Source: a virus
IMG/VR virus record: IMGVR_UViG_3300022074_000324
Location: 1-26,307 of that record
Reading direction: 5' to 3' (one strand)
Length of the DNA stretch: 26,307 nt
The translations under genes and the position numbers were made by a program. Below are positions 13,775 through 20,856 of the stretch, in pieces. A model generated the notes under the pieces. The model made no database searches. It saw nothing but the letters and a program-made list of their open reading frames with translations, and was not told the DNA's origin. The stretch's first letter is position 1; every line of letters starts with the position of its first letter.

Positions 13775-15739
13775 TCATTTCATATATTGGATAAACTCTG
13801 CGATTCCAGCCCTTACCGGACCGCCTTTTTCCATGTTTCGTGGGCTCTGGTCCGCGATCCGAGATAAGTTCTGCGGGGAAAACGGACCTTCGACCATTTC
13901 AGAACCGTTAAAGTACCTTACTTCAGCGCGAATGTTAGGCACACCAGAAGCCGCGGCTACCGCGGCACGAGTATTGCCCTCTAAAACATATGCCTGACCA
14001 AGATGATTTACACCAACTACAACGCGGTTACCCTTCTGGTCTGGGTCAAACCCTTCTTCTTTTACGGATGCCATAAGACGGTCAAACTTGGGGTCCCCCG
14101 CCATACGAGTTTCGTTCATCGCGCCGGGTAAGTCATTTACAAAAGAAGACGGTAGAGTAAAAGGCTTCTCGGCCTTAACCTTAAGGTTCGGTAAATCCAC
14201 GCCAAGAAGCGCGGTCTGCGGTCCGCGGAGGAAGTCATCTCCTTCAGGGCGCGTTCTTTCAAGGTACTCAATGTTTTCACGAGTGTAATCGTTATTACCG
14301 CGAGCTATGTCTGGGTTGTCTTGGTAAAATCCAAAACTCTTTACCTGTTGGTTTGAAGTGGACAGTCTACTTTCAGATAAACCCTTACCTATCAGGCCCG
14401 CAAAAGGAGCTATGCCCTCATCGTTGTACGCTTTCGCTTCTTCAAGAAGGTCGTCTCCATCTACGCGGTCAACGGCATCAAGCTCGTCCATAGATATGTC
14501 AGTGTCCCTCATCTCTTTACGGCGAGAAGCAACAGGGTTTAACAAAGCCTCGTCGGGGTTTTCAAAGCGGTTCTGTACTACACGGGCCTCTGTTTCGCCG
14601 TATATAGTTTCGTACAAATCTCTAGCTTTGGCCTCCAACACACGCTCATCTACTTCAGGGTATCGTTCCTGAAGCTGGTCAAAGATTTCTTTTGCACTAC
14701 CCCCACGAGGAAGTCCTTCAAGGTTTTGAACCCCGTGCTGCGCTTCATGTAATAACCTAGATTGAAAGGTTTTCGCGTCCCCGGTATCTTTTATGCCAAT
14801 CAAAGGAGCGCCTGTCGGGCTCTCGTCTGCATTCGCAAAGAACGCTTCTGGGGTCTTTTCAAAAGGGTTATTAAGATCTCTAGGTACAATCCTAATTACT
14901 TCGACGCCGCGCATTTCAGGATATTCGGTGTATAGCTCTTCAAAATCTAATACATCCTCCAACCGTGTTATCTTACTGACCGCAGGGTCTATATACAAAT
15001 CCCCTCTTTCAGTGAAAAAGCCTGTGGGGTTCCCTTCTTTTAAGCCAAACGCCGCGCCGGAGCCGTAGCTAATGGCTACTTCTCCAGCTACATTTGAATT
15101 TAGAGAAGAATTTTTTGTAGGTATTTCAAAACGAAACGCATCTACGTCAGACCCTAAAACGTCAGAATCAAAGAAAGCCTTATTTGCACGGAAAATATCG
15201 TCCTCACTCTTGCCCATAGCTCTCAAAGATTTTGCGGTGACTTCCCTAGCACTTCCTGTTTGTGCCCGTCTGCCCCCCATAATACCCAGAACAGTTGAGC
15301 CGTCAGGCGCGACCCGTGCGATAGATGCCGCTGTTCCGAGGGCCGTGGTCGCTGGTATACTAAGCGGGTCAAACCGCTCAACTTCGCCTGTCTCAGGGTT
15401 ATATGTCTCGCCACCAGCTAACGCGGTGCGTATTTGACGTTTAGGTAACTCTTCTAACTCTTCGCTGACCGCGGTAGCAATACCAGACGCTGTGCCAGTA
15501 GGGTCCTCAATCAAGCTTTTGAAAAAGTCTATGCCGCCAGAAACAATTGGAGGGGTCCCAAACTGCGGGTCCGAAACCTGCATTGGCGTTTCAGAATAGA
15601 TATACGCGCCGTCTACCTCTTGTGCGTCCACAGAATACGGTCTGTCCACTTGGTATGACATGGGCACCAAAGGAGATATAAGCTGTGAGATAAGTGGCGA
15701 GGTTGGGTCTACGGGTAATCCGGATTTTCGTTCAGCCAT
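13775..15739 (-). CDS. Polyvalent protein: HExxH metallopeptidase-like plus ParB-like domain (654 aa)
   Basis: Three parts are visible. Residues 1-150 are a linker-rich N-terminus with many short motifs. Residues about 200-400 form a domain with LLHEAQHGVQNLEG: HExxH at 331-335, and GETEAR at 381-386 as a candidate third metal ligand. This agrees with the 'large polyvalent protein associated domain' with zinc-peptidase look (LPD23-like). Residues about 540-615 carry DPKFDRLMASVKEEGFDPDQ and VLEGNTRAAVAAASGVPNIR, which is the ParB/Srx-type 'GnhRlaa' box. The C-terminus ends MEKGGPVRAGIAEFIQYMK. Such proteins are thought to be packaged and injected. It sits between terminase and portal; no enzymatic activity is proven. 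Confidence 0.75.
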   Translation of the reverse strand: MAERKSGLPVDPTSPLISQLISPLVPMSYQVDRPYSVDAQEVDGAYIYSETPMQVSDPQFGTPPIVSGGIDFFKSLIEDPTGTASGIATAVSEELEELPKRQIRTALAGGETYNPETGEVERFDPLSIPATTALGTAASIARVAPDGSTVLGIMGGRRAQTGSAREVTAKSLRAMGKSEDDIFRANKAFFDSDVLGSDVDAFRFEIPTKNSSLNSNVAGEVAISYGSGAAFGLKEGNPTGFFTERGDLYIDPAVSKITRLEDVLDFEELYTEYPEMRGVEVIRIVPRDLNNPFEKTPEAFFANADESPTGAPLIGIKDTGDAKTFQSRLLHEAQHGVQNLEGLPRGGSAKEIFDQLQERYPEVDERVLEAKARDLYETIYGETEARVVQNRFENPDEALLNPVASRRKEMRDTDISMDELDAVDRVDGDDLLEEAKAYNDEGIAPFAGLIGKGLSESRLSTSNQQVKSFGFYQDNPDIARGNNDYTRENIEYLERTRPEGDDFLRGPQTALLGVDLPNLKVKAEKPFTLPSSFVNDLPGAMNETRMAGDPKFDRLMASVKEEGFDPDQKGNRVVVGVNHLGQAYVLEGNTRAAVAAASGVPNIRAEVRYFNGSEMVEGPFSPQNLSRIADQSPRNMEKGGPVRAGIAEFIQYMK

Positions 15740-17189
15740 AATAAGCGCGTACCTGAGTATACTTTTCTTCGTCTATGTCCCAATCGTCTGTAGGTATAGA
15801 TACAAAGTTGCCTTGGCGGTATCTCATCAGCGCTTGGGTCATGCTATCAACAAGGTCATCATACTCTCCATTGGGAAATGCCGCAACTTCTTCGATAAGT
15901 TCGTCAGCAAAACTCTCGTCTGGAGCAAACACCATACCTGCCTCGAATAGGGGGGATACCGCATGTACCCGCGATACCTTGTCATTGCCCCGCGACGGGG
16001 TGAAGTTTACGACAGGAATGCCCATATTGCGTAATTCGTGAGTCAAAGGGGTCCCTGACGCTTTCGCCTCAATAATCACAGTTTCTGGTTCCCAAAACTG
16101 ATACTGCTCCCATGCAATCTGCTTGAGCTCTGGAAAATCCCACCGCCCCTTCTTACTGTCCAGCAATATCAACCCTCTGGGGCCCCCTATTTCTTCGGGC
16201 CTAAATACTCCCCATGTGGTTATGGCAGAGTAGTCAGCGGTTTCTTTCTTAGAAAAAGCGGTATCATAGCTCTGTATGACATACTCAAGATTGGGTACAT
16301 TGTCTTTCTCCCACCGTTGCCACCACTCCCGAGGGATAATCGCGTTATCGTCCCCGGTTGGGCGCTGCTGATACTGCGCGTTCCATTTTGACGGCGGGAT
16401 AGACGCCTTTACCTTCTCAAGGTCCTCTTGTGACCAAAACTCAGGCCATGTAGGCTCGCCATCGTCCATCAAAGCAGGGAGCTCTACTATCTCCCACTGG
16501 TCCGCTTTGGGGTCTTTACCCATCTGCTTGATAAGTTGCCCGGTTAAATCCTTCTGTGACCACCGCGTCATAACAAGAATAATAGAACCCCCCGGCTGTA
16601 GTCTCTGTCGGGGGCCCCCAGTGTACCAATCCCACGCATCTTCAAAACCATTATTAGACATAGCGGTCTGTTCCGAGTGAGGGTCATCAATGATAACCAA
16701 GTCACCCCCGCGACCAGCAAGATTTGACCCCACACCCACCGCATAGTATGTACCGCCCCGTGCCGTGTCCCAACGACCAGAGGCTTTACTGTCTGCCGAT
16801 AGCTTGGCTTCAGGAAATATTTCTGTGTAATCTTCGCGATCAAGAAGGTTCTTAACCTTACGACCAAAACCTACAGCAAGCTCCGTGGTGTGCGTTGCCT
16901 GAATAATTTTCATATTAGGATTTCGCCCAATAAACCATGCGGGCAAGAAGTTTGATGCAAACTCTGATTTGGTATGACGCGGCGCCATGTTGATAATAAG
17001 TCTCTTGAGGGACCCATCTGCCACCCTCTGAAACTTCTCTGCTATTATCTTATGGTGTTCGCCAGCAATGAATTCAGGCCACATAGCTTTTACAAAAGTC
17101 AGAAAGTCCCCTCTACAGGCTTCTATCCTGTCTAACTGCGCTAAACGAAGCTGTAGCTTAATGGCGCGATCTCTTGCATCATCACTCAT
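15732..17189 (-). CDS. Terminase large subunit (485 aa)
   Basis: ATPase part: Walker A-like MAPRHTKS at 68-75, Walker B LVIIDD at 164-169 (followed by PHSE), coupling motif MTRW at 207-210. Nuclease part: SYDTAFS (D309), VIIEAKASGTPL (E374) and GEYDDLVDSMTQA (D444/D445, D448), all three acidic positions of an RNase H-like nuclease. Length and order fit a canonical large terminase, the motor that packages DNA and cuts the genome. It overlaps the upstream gene by 4 nt and the polyvalent protein by 8 nt. The small terminase lies about 4 kb upstream, on the other side of a cassette block. Confidence 0.95.
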   Translation of the reverse strand: MSDDARDRAIKLQLRLAQLDRIEACRGDFLTFVKAMWPEFIAGEHHKIIAEKFQRVADGSLKRLIINMAPRHTKSEFASNFLPAWFIGRNPNMKIIQATHTTELAVGFGRKVKNLLDREDYTEIFPEAKLSADSKASGRWDTARGGTYYAVGVGSNLAGRGGDLVIIDDPHSEQTAMSNNGFEDAWDWYTGGPRQRLQPGGSIILVMTRWSQKDLTGQLIKQMGKDPKADQWEIVELPALMDDGEPTWPEFWSQEDLEKVKASIPPSKWNAQYQQRPTGDDNAIIPREWWQRWEKDNVPNLEYVIQSYDTAFSKKETADYSAITTWGVFRPEEIGGPRGLILLDSKKGRWDFPELKQIAWEQYQFWEPETVIIEAKASGTPLTHELRNMGIPVVNFTPSRGNDKVSRVHAVSPLFEAGMVFAPDESFADELIEEVAAFPNGEYDDLVDSMTQALMRYRQGNFVSIPTDDWDIDEEKYTQVRAYYG

Positions 17190-17389
17190 GTTAATTCACC
17201 CATATTACTTTTACATTTTTTAGTGGCGATTTTAAAAGGGGGCATATCCGGTGCCGTGTGTAGATACTTAGCTATCTCTTCTAAGCGAGCCTCACAGCGG
17301 GATAGAGTTTCATAGGGGCCCCTGACATCCCTTATATACATACACTCTGCTCTCCATGAAAAACATAGTAGTAATATCGCAGTAAACAT
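17186..17389 (-). CDS. Small secreted two-cysteine protein (67 aa)
   Basis: N-terminal hydrophobic segment (TAILLLCFSW) then the body MYIRDVRGPYETLSRCEARL, and near the end IATKKCKSNMGE. The spacing 'PYeTLsrCear...i ... kkCk' mirrors the 9537-9746 protein ('PYkSLgeClsvrrki ... wsCkel'), so they may be distant paralogues of a small exported family. GGAGAGAG lies seven bases upstream of the ATG. It is the promoter-proximal gene of the late operon. Confidence 0.6.
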   Translation of the reverse strand: MFTAILLLCFSWRAECMYIRDVRGPYETLSRCEARLEEIAKYLHTAPDMPPFKIATKKCKSNMGELT

Positions 17390-17429
17390 GATCTCTCTCC
17401 TAGAGTATATAAAAGCTTGTTGGAACCCT

Positions 17430-17435
17430 ATTATA
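17430..17435 (-). promoter_or_regulatory. -10 box (TATAAT) of the probable late promoter
   Basis: A perfect TATAAT on the minus strand lies about 40 nt upstream of the first late gene, but no TTGACA is at the right spacing. This suggests a promoter that needs a phage-encoded activator or an altered RNA polymerase for late expression. Direct evidence is only the hexamer. Confidence 0.4.
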
Positions 17436-17530
17436 TACTACTTTTCCCATATTCATAGCGTTTTTTTTATTATTGTTTGCGAAAAACATGGACCTTGACG
17501 TCGCCTGCACACCTAGCCCCCGTCAATTTT

Positions 17531-17559
17531 TTGACAGCCACGGTCAACCGTCTGATATT
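17531..17559 (+). promoter_or_regulatory. Possible rightward promoter facing the cassette block
   Basis: TTGACA at 17531-17536, 17-nt spacer, GATATT at 17554-17559 (four of six matches). No rightward gene follows, so it would make a non-coding or antisense RNA through the 17560-17940 stretch. Prediction by eye only. Confidence 0.35.
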
Positions 17560-17602
17560 ATTGAATAAATTAAGTTTGGCGGGGTACCTAAACAAGATCC
17601 GC

Positions 17603-17666
17603 GGTTCATGGATCACGCGGCGGCGGGCGCGGCAATCCTACCAGTAAACGCGGTAACCGGATCACG
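17603..17666 (+). repeat. Dispersed motif GGTNNNNGGATCACG, two copies
   Basis: GGTTCATGGATCACG at 17603-17617 and GGTAACCGGATCACG at 17652-17666 (49 nt apart) share GGATCACGCG. A third copy, GGTTCGCGGATCACG, is on the minus strand at 22438-22424, next to the TGTTACA array. Possible protein-binding site. Confidence 0.45.
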
Positions 17667-17786
17667 CGCCGCAGTACGCGGATCCCACTCATAGGTTTGA
17701 GAGGGGGCGAGCGCGGGCCGCTAGCCTTGTTTTATCGCGTTTTATTCTGTTTAGGTTATGGGATAGCGGCGGGAAATAGATCGCGC

Positions 17787-17831
17787 CCTATGGGCTTTAA
17801 ATCGCATTTAAGGCGCATTGCACCCCATAGG
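17787..17831. ncRNA. Nested inverted repeat, possible structured RNA
   Basis: Outer arms CCTATGGG (17787-17794) and CCCATAGG (17824-17831) enclose an inner hairpin built from TTTAAAT and ATTTAAG with a 3-nt loop. It lies downstream of the candidate rightward promoter. Could be a cis structure, origin element or small RNA. Confidence 0.3.
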
Positions 17832-17947
17832 TTGTATAAACTGGATCATGGTTAAAAACGGGCGTTCAAAAATAAATGGCGGTTTTATGCGGGTTTGAGG
17901 AATAGCAGCACAAAAGGCCAGGTTGTTACCTATGCGGGAAAAGGCAT

Positions 17948-17976
17948 AAAAAAACCCCGCCTTTTTACGGGCGGGG
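17948..17976 (-). terminator. Rho-independent terminator, copy 1 of cassette family
   Basis: CCCCGCC/GGCGGGG stem with an 8-nt loop followed by T7 on the minus strand, just after the 31-residue membrane peptide. The terminator and its flank up to about 17995 are almost identical to 19083-19126. Confidence 0.9.
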
Positions 17977-17995
17977 CTGGTTTGGTTTTGCGGGG

Positions 17996-18091
17996 TTAAT
18001 AACTGTAAACAATAATCACCCCAATCGCGAGATATAATGCTAACGCGATTAAAAAGAAAACCTGCAAGAATCGCAATATTTCCCCGATCAT
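17996..18091 (-). CDS. Tiny membrane peptide coupled to the gp88-like gene (31 aa)
   Basis: ATG at 18091 overlaps the upstream TGA as ATGA. The product begins MIGEILRFLQVFFLIALALY and ends LAIGVIIVYSY: one hydrophobic segment covers most of the chain. It ends shortly before a strong terminator, so it is the last gene of this message. Too short for usual gene calling; coupling and position make it credible. Function unknown. Confidence 0.65.
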   Translation of the reverse strand: MIGEILRFLQVFFLIALALYLAIGVIIVYSY

Positions 18092-18807
18092 GATTCCGCC
18101 CCTATATCGCCCGCAACGTGATGCCGGATAATTGCGTTGGCTGGCAATCCAGCTACAAACCGCCGCAATTTGTCGGAGTCGGACTCATTCTGATTCTGAT
18201 CGCTGGTATCCGTCCAGTGGATTCGCACATTGCCGCCGTCCGCGTAGCAACCGCCCGCCTTATCCGAATCACCCGCGGCCTTTTTTGCGGCGCCATGCGC
18301 GGTAAACAGGATTGCATAATCCCGATTTTGACGGGCGCAAAGTGGCTTCCCGTCCCCACACTGGGCGCAACCCCTGAAAGTATCCGGCAAGTATTCAGCG
18401 GGGCATCTAACAAGTTTAACGCCGTTAAAGCTTGCATGTTTTGGGTTGCCGTTTTTCTGCCAGTAAGAATCAGGAACAACCGAAACGGCGGGGATTTTGT
18501 TTTTTATTGCATCCACCGCGGCAGATATATTTGGCGCTGACCAGTTTATGGTAGTAGTTTTTTCGCTCATTAAATGCCGCCAGTGTAGCGGGGCAAAGTG
18601 GGAATAAGTAAAACTTTCCCCGCGGCGCGGTTTGGCTTTTAAAACGGCGTCCAAATATTCAAGATCGATCTTATCCGCCCCGCACCCTGACCCGTTCAAT
18701 TCGCATGTTTTGGGGCAAGTGTTAAACTTGTTAGACTTGCCCGCGCGGTATGTAACCGCGATTCCGCCTGTTTTATTTGCGCGGCTGTTTTCCACTGTTT
18801 TAAGCAT
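18088..18807 (-). CDS. gp88-like (DUF7227-related) cysteine-rich phage protein (239 aa)
   Basis: Motifs in order: GGIAVTYRAG, CPKTCELNGSGC (about 32-43), FTYSHFAPLHWRH, INWSAPNISAAVDAI, VSVVPDSYW, RCPAEYL, CAQCGDGKPLCAR, AILFTAHGAAKK, GGCYADGGNVRIHW, and IIRHHVAGDIG at the end. These are the motifs of the gp88/DUF7227 group found in phages and plasmids, with Cys clusters probably binding metal. The CYADGGNVR...HHVAGD block is at the C-terminus here, whereas in the form I know best it follows the first CPxxC; a permuted subfamily seems likely. Start ATG at 18807 overlaps the upstream stop (ATGCTTAA). An earlier TTG start is unlikely. Confidence 0.7.
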   Translation of the reverse strand: MLKTVENSRANKTGGIAVTYRAGKSNKFNTCPKTCELNGSGCGADKIDLEYLDAVLKAKPRRGESFTYSHFAPLHWRHLMSEKTTTINWSAPNISAAVDAIKNKIPAVSVVPDSYWQKNGNPKHASFNGVKLVRCPAEYLPDTFRGCAQCGDGKPLCARQNRDYAILFTAHGAAKKAAGDSDKAGGCYADGGNVRIHWTDTSDQNQNESDSDKLRRFVAGLPANAIIRHHVAGDIGAES

Positions 18808-19012
18808 ATTCAACCCCCATAAAATCAACCTGTGAATAAAACCCCATCTGCGCGGCCTTTAATACGTCCCGCGCTTCATCAATTGAATCAGGGCGATCAT
18901 AAAGATCAGTCATATAAAACTTGCCGCCCGTTTTAATGATTAAGCCTGATTCATCTCCCAGTGTCGGATGCTCAAAAAAACTAATTCCGTCGATATTAAA
19001 AAGCATGTTCAT
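18800..19012 (-). CDS. Small cassette protein of unknown function (70 aa)
   Basis: Sequence contains ISFFEHPTLGDESGLIIKTG, GKFYMTDLYDRPDSIDEARD and a Tyr/Val-rich end. No family recognised. The ATG has GGAG eight bases upstream within a leader shared with three other genes. It is coupled by an 8-nt overlap to the gp88-like gene, so both are made from one short message bounded by its own promoter-like leader and terminator. Confidence 0.65.
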   Translation of the reverse strand: MNMLFNIDGISFFEHPTLGDESGLIIKTGGKFYMTDLYDRPDSIDEARDVLKAAQMGFYSQVDFMGVEYA

Positions 19013-19056
19013 AACTAAAACTCCGTTTTGTTGGTTGGTATAAGATAAAGCCTATA
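19013..19056 (-). promoter_or_regulatory. Shared promoter/leader block, copy at 19 kb
   Basis: Minus-strand order: TTAAAA, 17 nt, TCTTAT (within CTTTATCTTATA), CCAACCAACAAAACGGAG, ATG. The core GCYTTATCTTATA and the CCAACCAACAA-GGAG leader recur at 21059-21116, and the leader part in weaker form at 20282-20300 and 23590-23600. It looks like a common early promoter plus ribosome-binding leader. Confidence 0.5.
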
Positions 19057-19082
19057 GAAAACTTTTAAAAAATGCAAACCAT

Positions 19083-19110
19083 AAAAAACCCCGCCTTTTT
19101 ATGGGCGGGG
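19083..19110 (-). terminator. Rho-independent terminator, copy 2 of cassette family
   Basis: CCCCGCC/GGCGGGG stem, T-run on the minus strand, placed after the DUF932 gene. The stretch 19083-19126, including the CTGGTTTGGTTTT flank, nearly repeats 17948-17995. Confidence 0.9.
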
Positions 19111-19132
19111 CTGGTTTGGTTTTTGGGGCTAT

Positions 19133-20281
19133 TTATGCGGCCTGTAAACTGGCCTTGCTTACCGCCTGCCAATTGGCGCGAGTCATGTTCAGAACGTCCC
19201 CGCCTAACTTTTGCCAGTCATCAACCTGATCGGCGGGCGCATTATGCGCGGCGGCGGTTACCGCGTTTAAGAGGGTTGCGCGGGAAATAGGCTTGTCGTT
19301 TTCATAGCCGGATTGTCCTATAGTATTGATCAAACCCTCTAGAATATTGCTGGTTTGCTTTTTAGGTATTCTCAAAACTTGCCCTAGCTGATCAACCGCG
19401 CCCTGCGTAAATGTCCCCTCGATTACATCGCTTGCCGCTTGTTTCATCTTTTCTAAAACTTCATCAAATGATTCGCGGCTAGCATATGCCCGCGTGATAT
19501 CTCGCATTTTTGCGGATAGGGCGCGATTATCAAGATCTTTTGCTTCCTCGGATAAAAGCCCCCATGTCTCAGAATCACCCCGCGCGGTTGTTATATGGCT
19601 TTTTCTGTGGCGGTTTTCTGTTTGCATCCCATTAAGACAGGCCAGCGTCCAATTGATCTGGAAAACCTGAACGGATCCATGCCCTGTTTCACTGTTAGAA
19701 ATGCCGAGCCCTAAAGCCATTATATCGCCGACGTTCGCGCCCTCACCTGTGATTGTTTCAGATTTAAATCTAGCGTACATGCGGCGGTCTGTAATATCGG
19801 CGTTTACAATTTTCCAGTTAGCGTCCGATTCCATCAGCTCCGGCAAAACAGACTGCAATAGATCGCTATTGTCATAGGTTTTAAATTTATCGGACAGCCA
19901 AGCCCGCGCGGATCCATGCGTGTCTGAAAACATGTGCGATCTGATCATACGGTTTGCAGGTTCTTTTTGCCAGATAGCATTAACCAGCTGATCCCAGTTT
20001 TCAGTGTAATTGTCGCGCAACCTGCGGGCGGTTCTGACGTCAATATTTGCATGGCTAGCAATTTGATCAAAAGCAACCCCATTTACCGCGAGATGTTTTG
20101 TTGGTTCGCCTTTATAGCCTTCCAGCACAATTTCGGATTTACGCCCCTCATTTTCGCCAATGGTGCGGAATTGAGCCTGATTGGTTGGCGCAATAAAATC
20201 CGCTTGGCGGGCTTCTTGATCTAAAACCTGTTGCATTAGGTTTTGCAGGGTGCGGCCTTCGTTTTCAATAATGGTTGTCAT
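19133..20281 (-). CDS. DUF932-family phage/plasmid protein (382 aa)
   Basis: Central motifs DTHGSARAWLSDKFKTYDNS, DLLQSVLPELMESDANWKIV and ADITDRRMYARFKSETITGE, GANVGDIMALGLGISNSETG, then VFQINWTLACLNGMQ are those of DUF932, a family spread by phages and plasmids and often near anti-restriction or replication genes; its activity is unknown. Residues 280-382 are a helical C-terminal part. I start at ATG 20281, nine bases after GGAG; an ORF extension of 22 codons upstream lacks such a site. The gene stands alone between its own promoter and terminator. Confidence 0.8.
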   Translation of the reverse strand: MTTIIENEGRTLQNLMQQVLDQEARQADFIAPTNQAQFRTIGENEGRKSEIVLEGYKGEPTKHLAVNGVAFDQIASHANIDVRTARRLRDNYTENWDQLVNAIWQKEPANRMIRSHMFSDTHGSARAWLSDKFKTYDNSDLLQSVLPELMESDANWKIVNADITDRRMYARFKSETITGEGANVGDIMALGLGISNSETGHGSVQVFQINWTLACLNGMQTENRHRKSHITTARGDSETWGLLSEEAKDLDNRALSAKMRDITRAYASRESFDEVLEKMKQAASDVIEGTFTQGAVDQLGQVLRIPKKQTSNILEGLINTIGQSGYENDKPISRATLLNAVTAAAHNAPADQVDDWQKLGGDVLNMTRANWQAVSKASLQAA

Positions 20282-20289
20282 TTTTAAAA

Positions 20290-20357
20290 TCTCCGTTTTG
20301 TTGATTGCGGGAAAAATTCCCTGCCCCATATATGGGCTTTTTCTCATACCATGTCAA
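20290..20357 (-). promoter_or_regulatory. Promoter and palindromic leader of the DUF932 gene
   Basis: TTGACA (20357-20352), 17-nt spacer, CATATA (20334-20329). The 12-bp palindrome CCCATATATGGG (20325-20336) covers the -10. A second palindrome, GGGAA-AAA-TTCCC, lies at 20309-20321, between -10 and the SD. Both are candidate operators. Confidence 0.6.
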
Positions 20358-20379
20358 ATAGAAATTTTAAAAAGTTTAA

Positions 20380-20403
20380 CCCCGCCTGATTTAACGGGCG
20401 GGG
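20380..20403 (-). terminator. Terminator-like hairpin, copy 3 of cassette family
   Basis: CCCCGCC/GGCGGGG stem (9-10-nt loop) followed on the minus strand by TTAAACTTTTT. Weaker U-run than the other two copies but the same stem, ending the 20417-21058 message. Confidence 0.6.
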
Positions 20404-20416
20404 CTAAGTTATGTTT

Positions 20417-20539
20417 TTACCATTTATGGTCTATTCGATTTATTCGCCTGACAGGTTTTATTTCATACTTACTGCGGGCTTTTTCGATATTGGTAGTGCC
20501 ATATAACAAGAAATGATAAAGTTTAATCAGAGCTATCAT
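20417..20539 (-). CDS. Possible tiny basic protein (40 aa)
   Basis: Minus frame starts ATG at 20539: begins MIALIKLYHFLLYGTTNIEK and ends KARSKYEIKPVRRINRIDHK plus Trp. It is basic, overlaps the upstream gene by 17 nt and ends before the terminator-like hairpin. There is no strong SD (GGGG ten bases upstream) and the family is unknown, so this is a candidate only. Confidence 0.45.
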   Translation of the reverse strand: MIALIKLYHFLLYGTTNIEKARSKYEIKPVRRINRIDHKW

Positions 20540-20711
20540 CTGAATATAACCCCTGTCTAACAAAATCTGCAAGCACACGCCTATTGTCTACTCCCTCTTC
20601 TAAGAGTTCTGTCAGCATGTAGCTTATGTTCAATAAACAATACTGTTCAAAGCAGTCGCGCATTTCTTCTACAACGGCTTTAATTAATTTTTCATCTGAT
20701 GTTTCACTCAT
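20523..20711 (-). CDS. Small acidic protein (62 aa)
   Basis: Product begins MSETSDEKLIKAVVEEMRDC and continues FEQYCLLNISYMLTELLEEG, with helix-rich, acidic composition and an SDDSSD end. No family recognised. ATG at 20711 has AGGAGG six bases upstream, placed inside the end of the preceding gene; the two overlap by 8 nt (ATGAGTGA). An ATG three bases earlier is too close to the SD. Confidence 0.6.
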   Translation of the reverse strand: MSETSDEKLIKAVVEEMRDCFEQYCLLNISYMLTELLEEGVDNRRVLADFVRQGLYSDDSSD

Positions 20712-20856
20712 CATCAACCTCCTCCACATCAAAGATCACATCCTTAATATGATCACCCCATGTTTCCTTTGTAGCTAACTCTTTTGCATCTTCGACGCTG
20801 TTAGCTTCGACATTAATCAGGTGATAAACCGTGACGTAAACCTTAAATTTAGGCAT
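20704..20856 (-). CDS. Small DpnD/PcfM-like protein (50 aa)
   Basis: Frame from ATG 20856 (GGAGG six bases upstream) to TGA at 20704, short enough to be missed by length filters. The product begins MPKFKVYVTVYHLINVEANS and continues VEDAKELATKETWGDHIKDV, ending in an acidic tail. The beta-hairpin-like start and 'A.S.edA.elA' middle recall DpnD/PcfM-type small proteins of mobile elements; weak likeness. Overlaps of 8 nt on both sides fit the operon style. Confidence 0.65.
   Translation of the reverse strand: MPKFKVYVTVYHLINVEANSVEDAKELATKETWGDHIKDVIFDVEEVDDE

Larger units (their letters stand above)
17390..17995. other. Gene-poor region with repeats and foldable segments
   Basis: No open frame of note on either strand. 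Seen here are: a minus-strand -10 (17430); GTCAA/TTGAC inverted repeat at 17522-17535; a rightward promoter-like pair; GC-rich stretch at 17600-17720 with repeated GGATCACGCG; and a nested inverted repeat at 17787-17831. It separates the late operon from the cassette block and may carry regulatory RNA or origin-type signals; nothing more can be supported. Confidence 0.5.

Noticed and set aside
15072-15437. Rightward 121-codon frame opposite the polyvalent protein gene
   Set aside because: Shadow frame with Ser/Arg-rich sequence; no start signal.
18118-18540. Rightward 140-codon frame opposite the gp88-like gene
   Set aside because: Lies wholly within a well-supported leftward gene with conserved Cys motifs; shadow frame.
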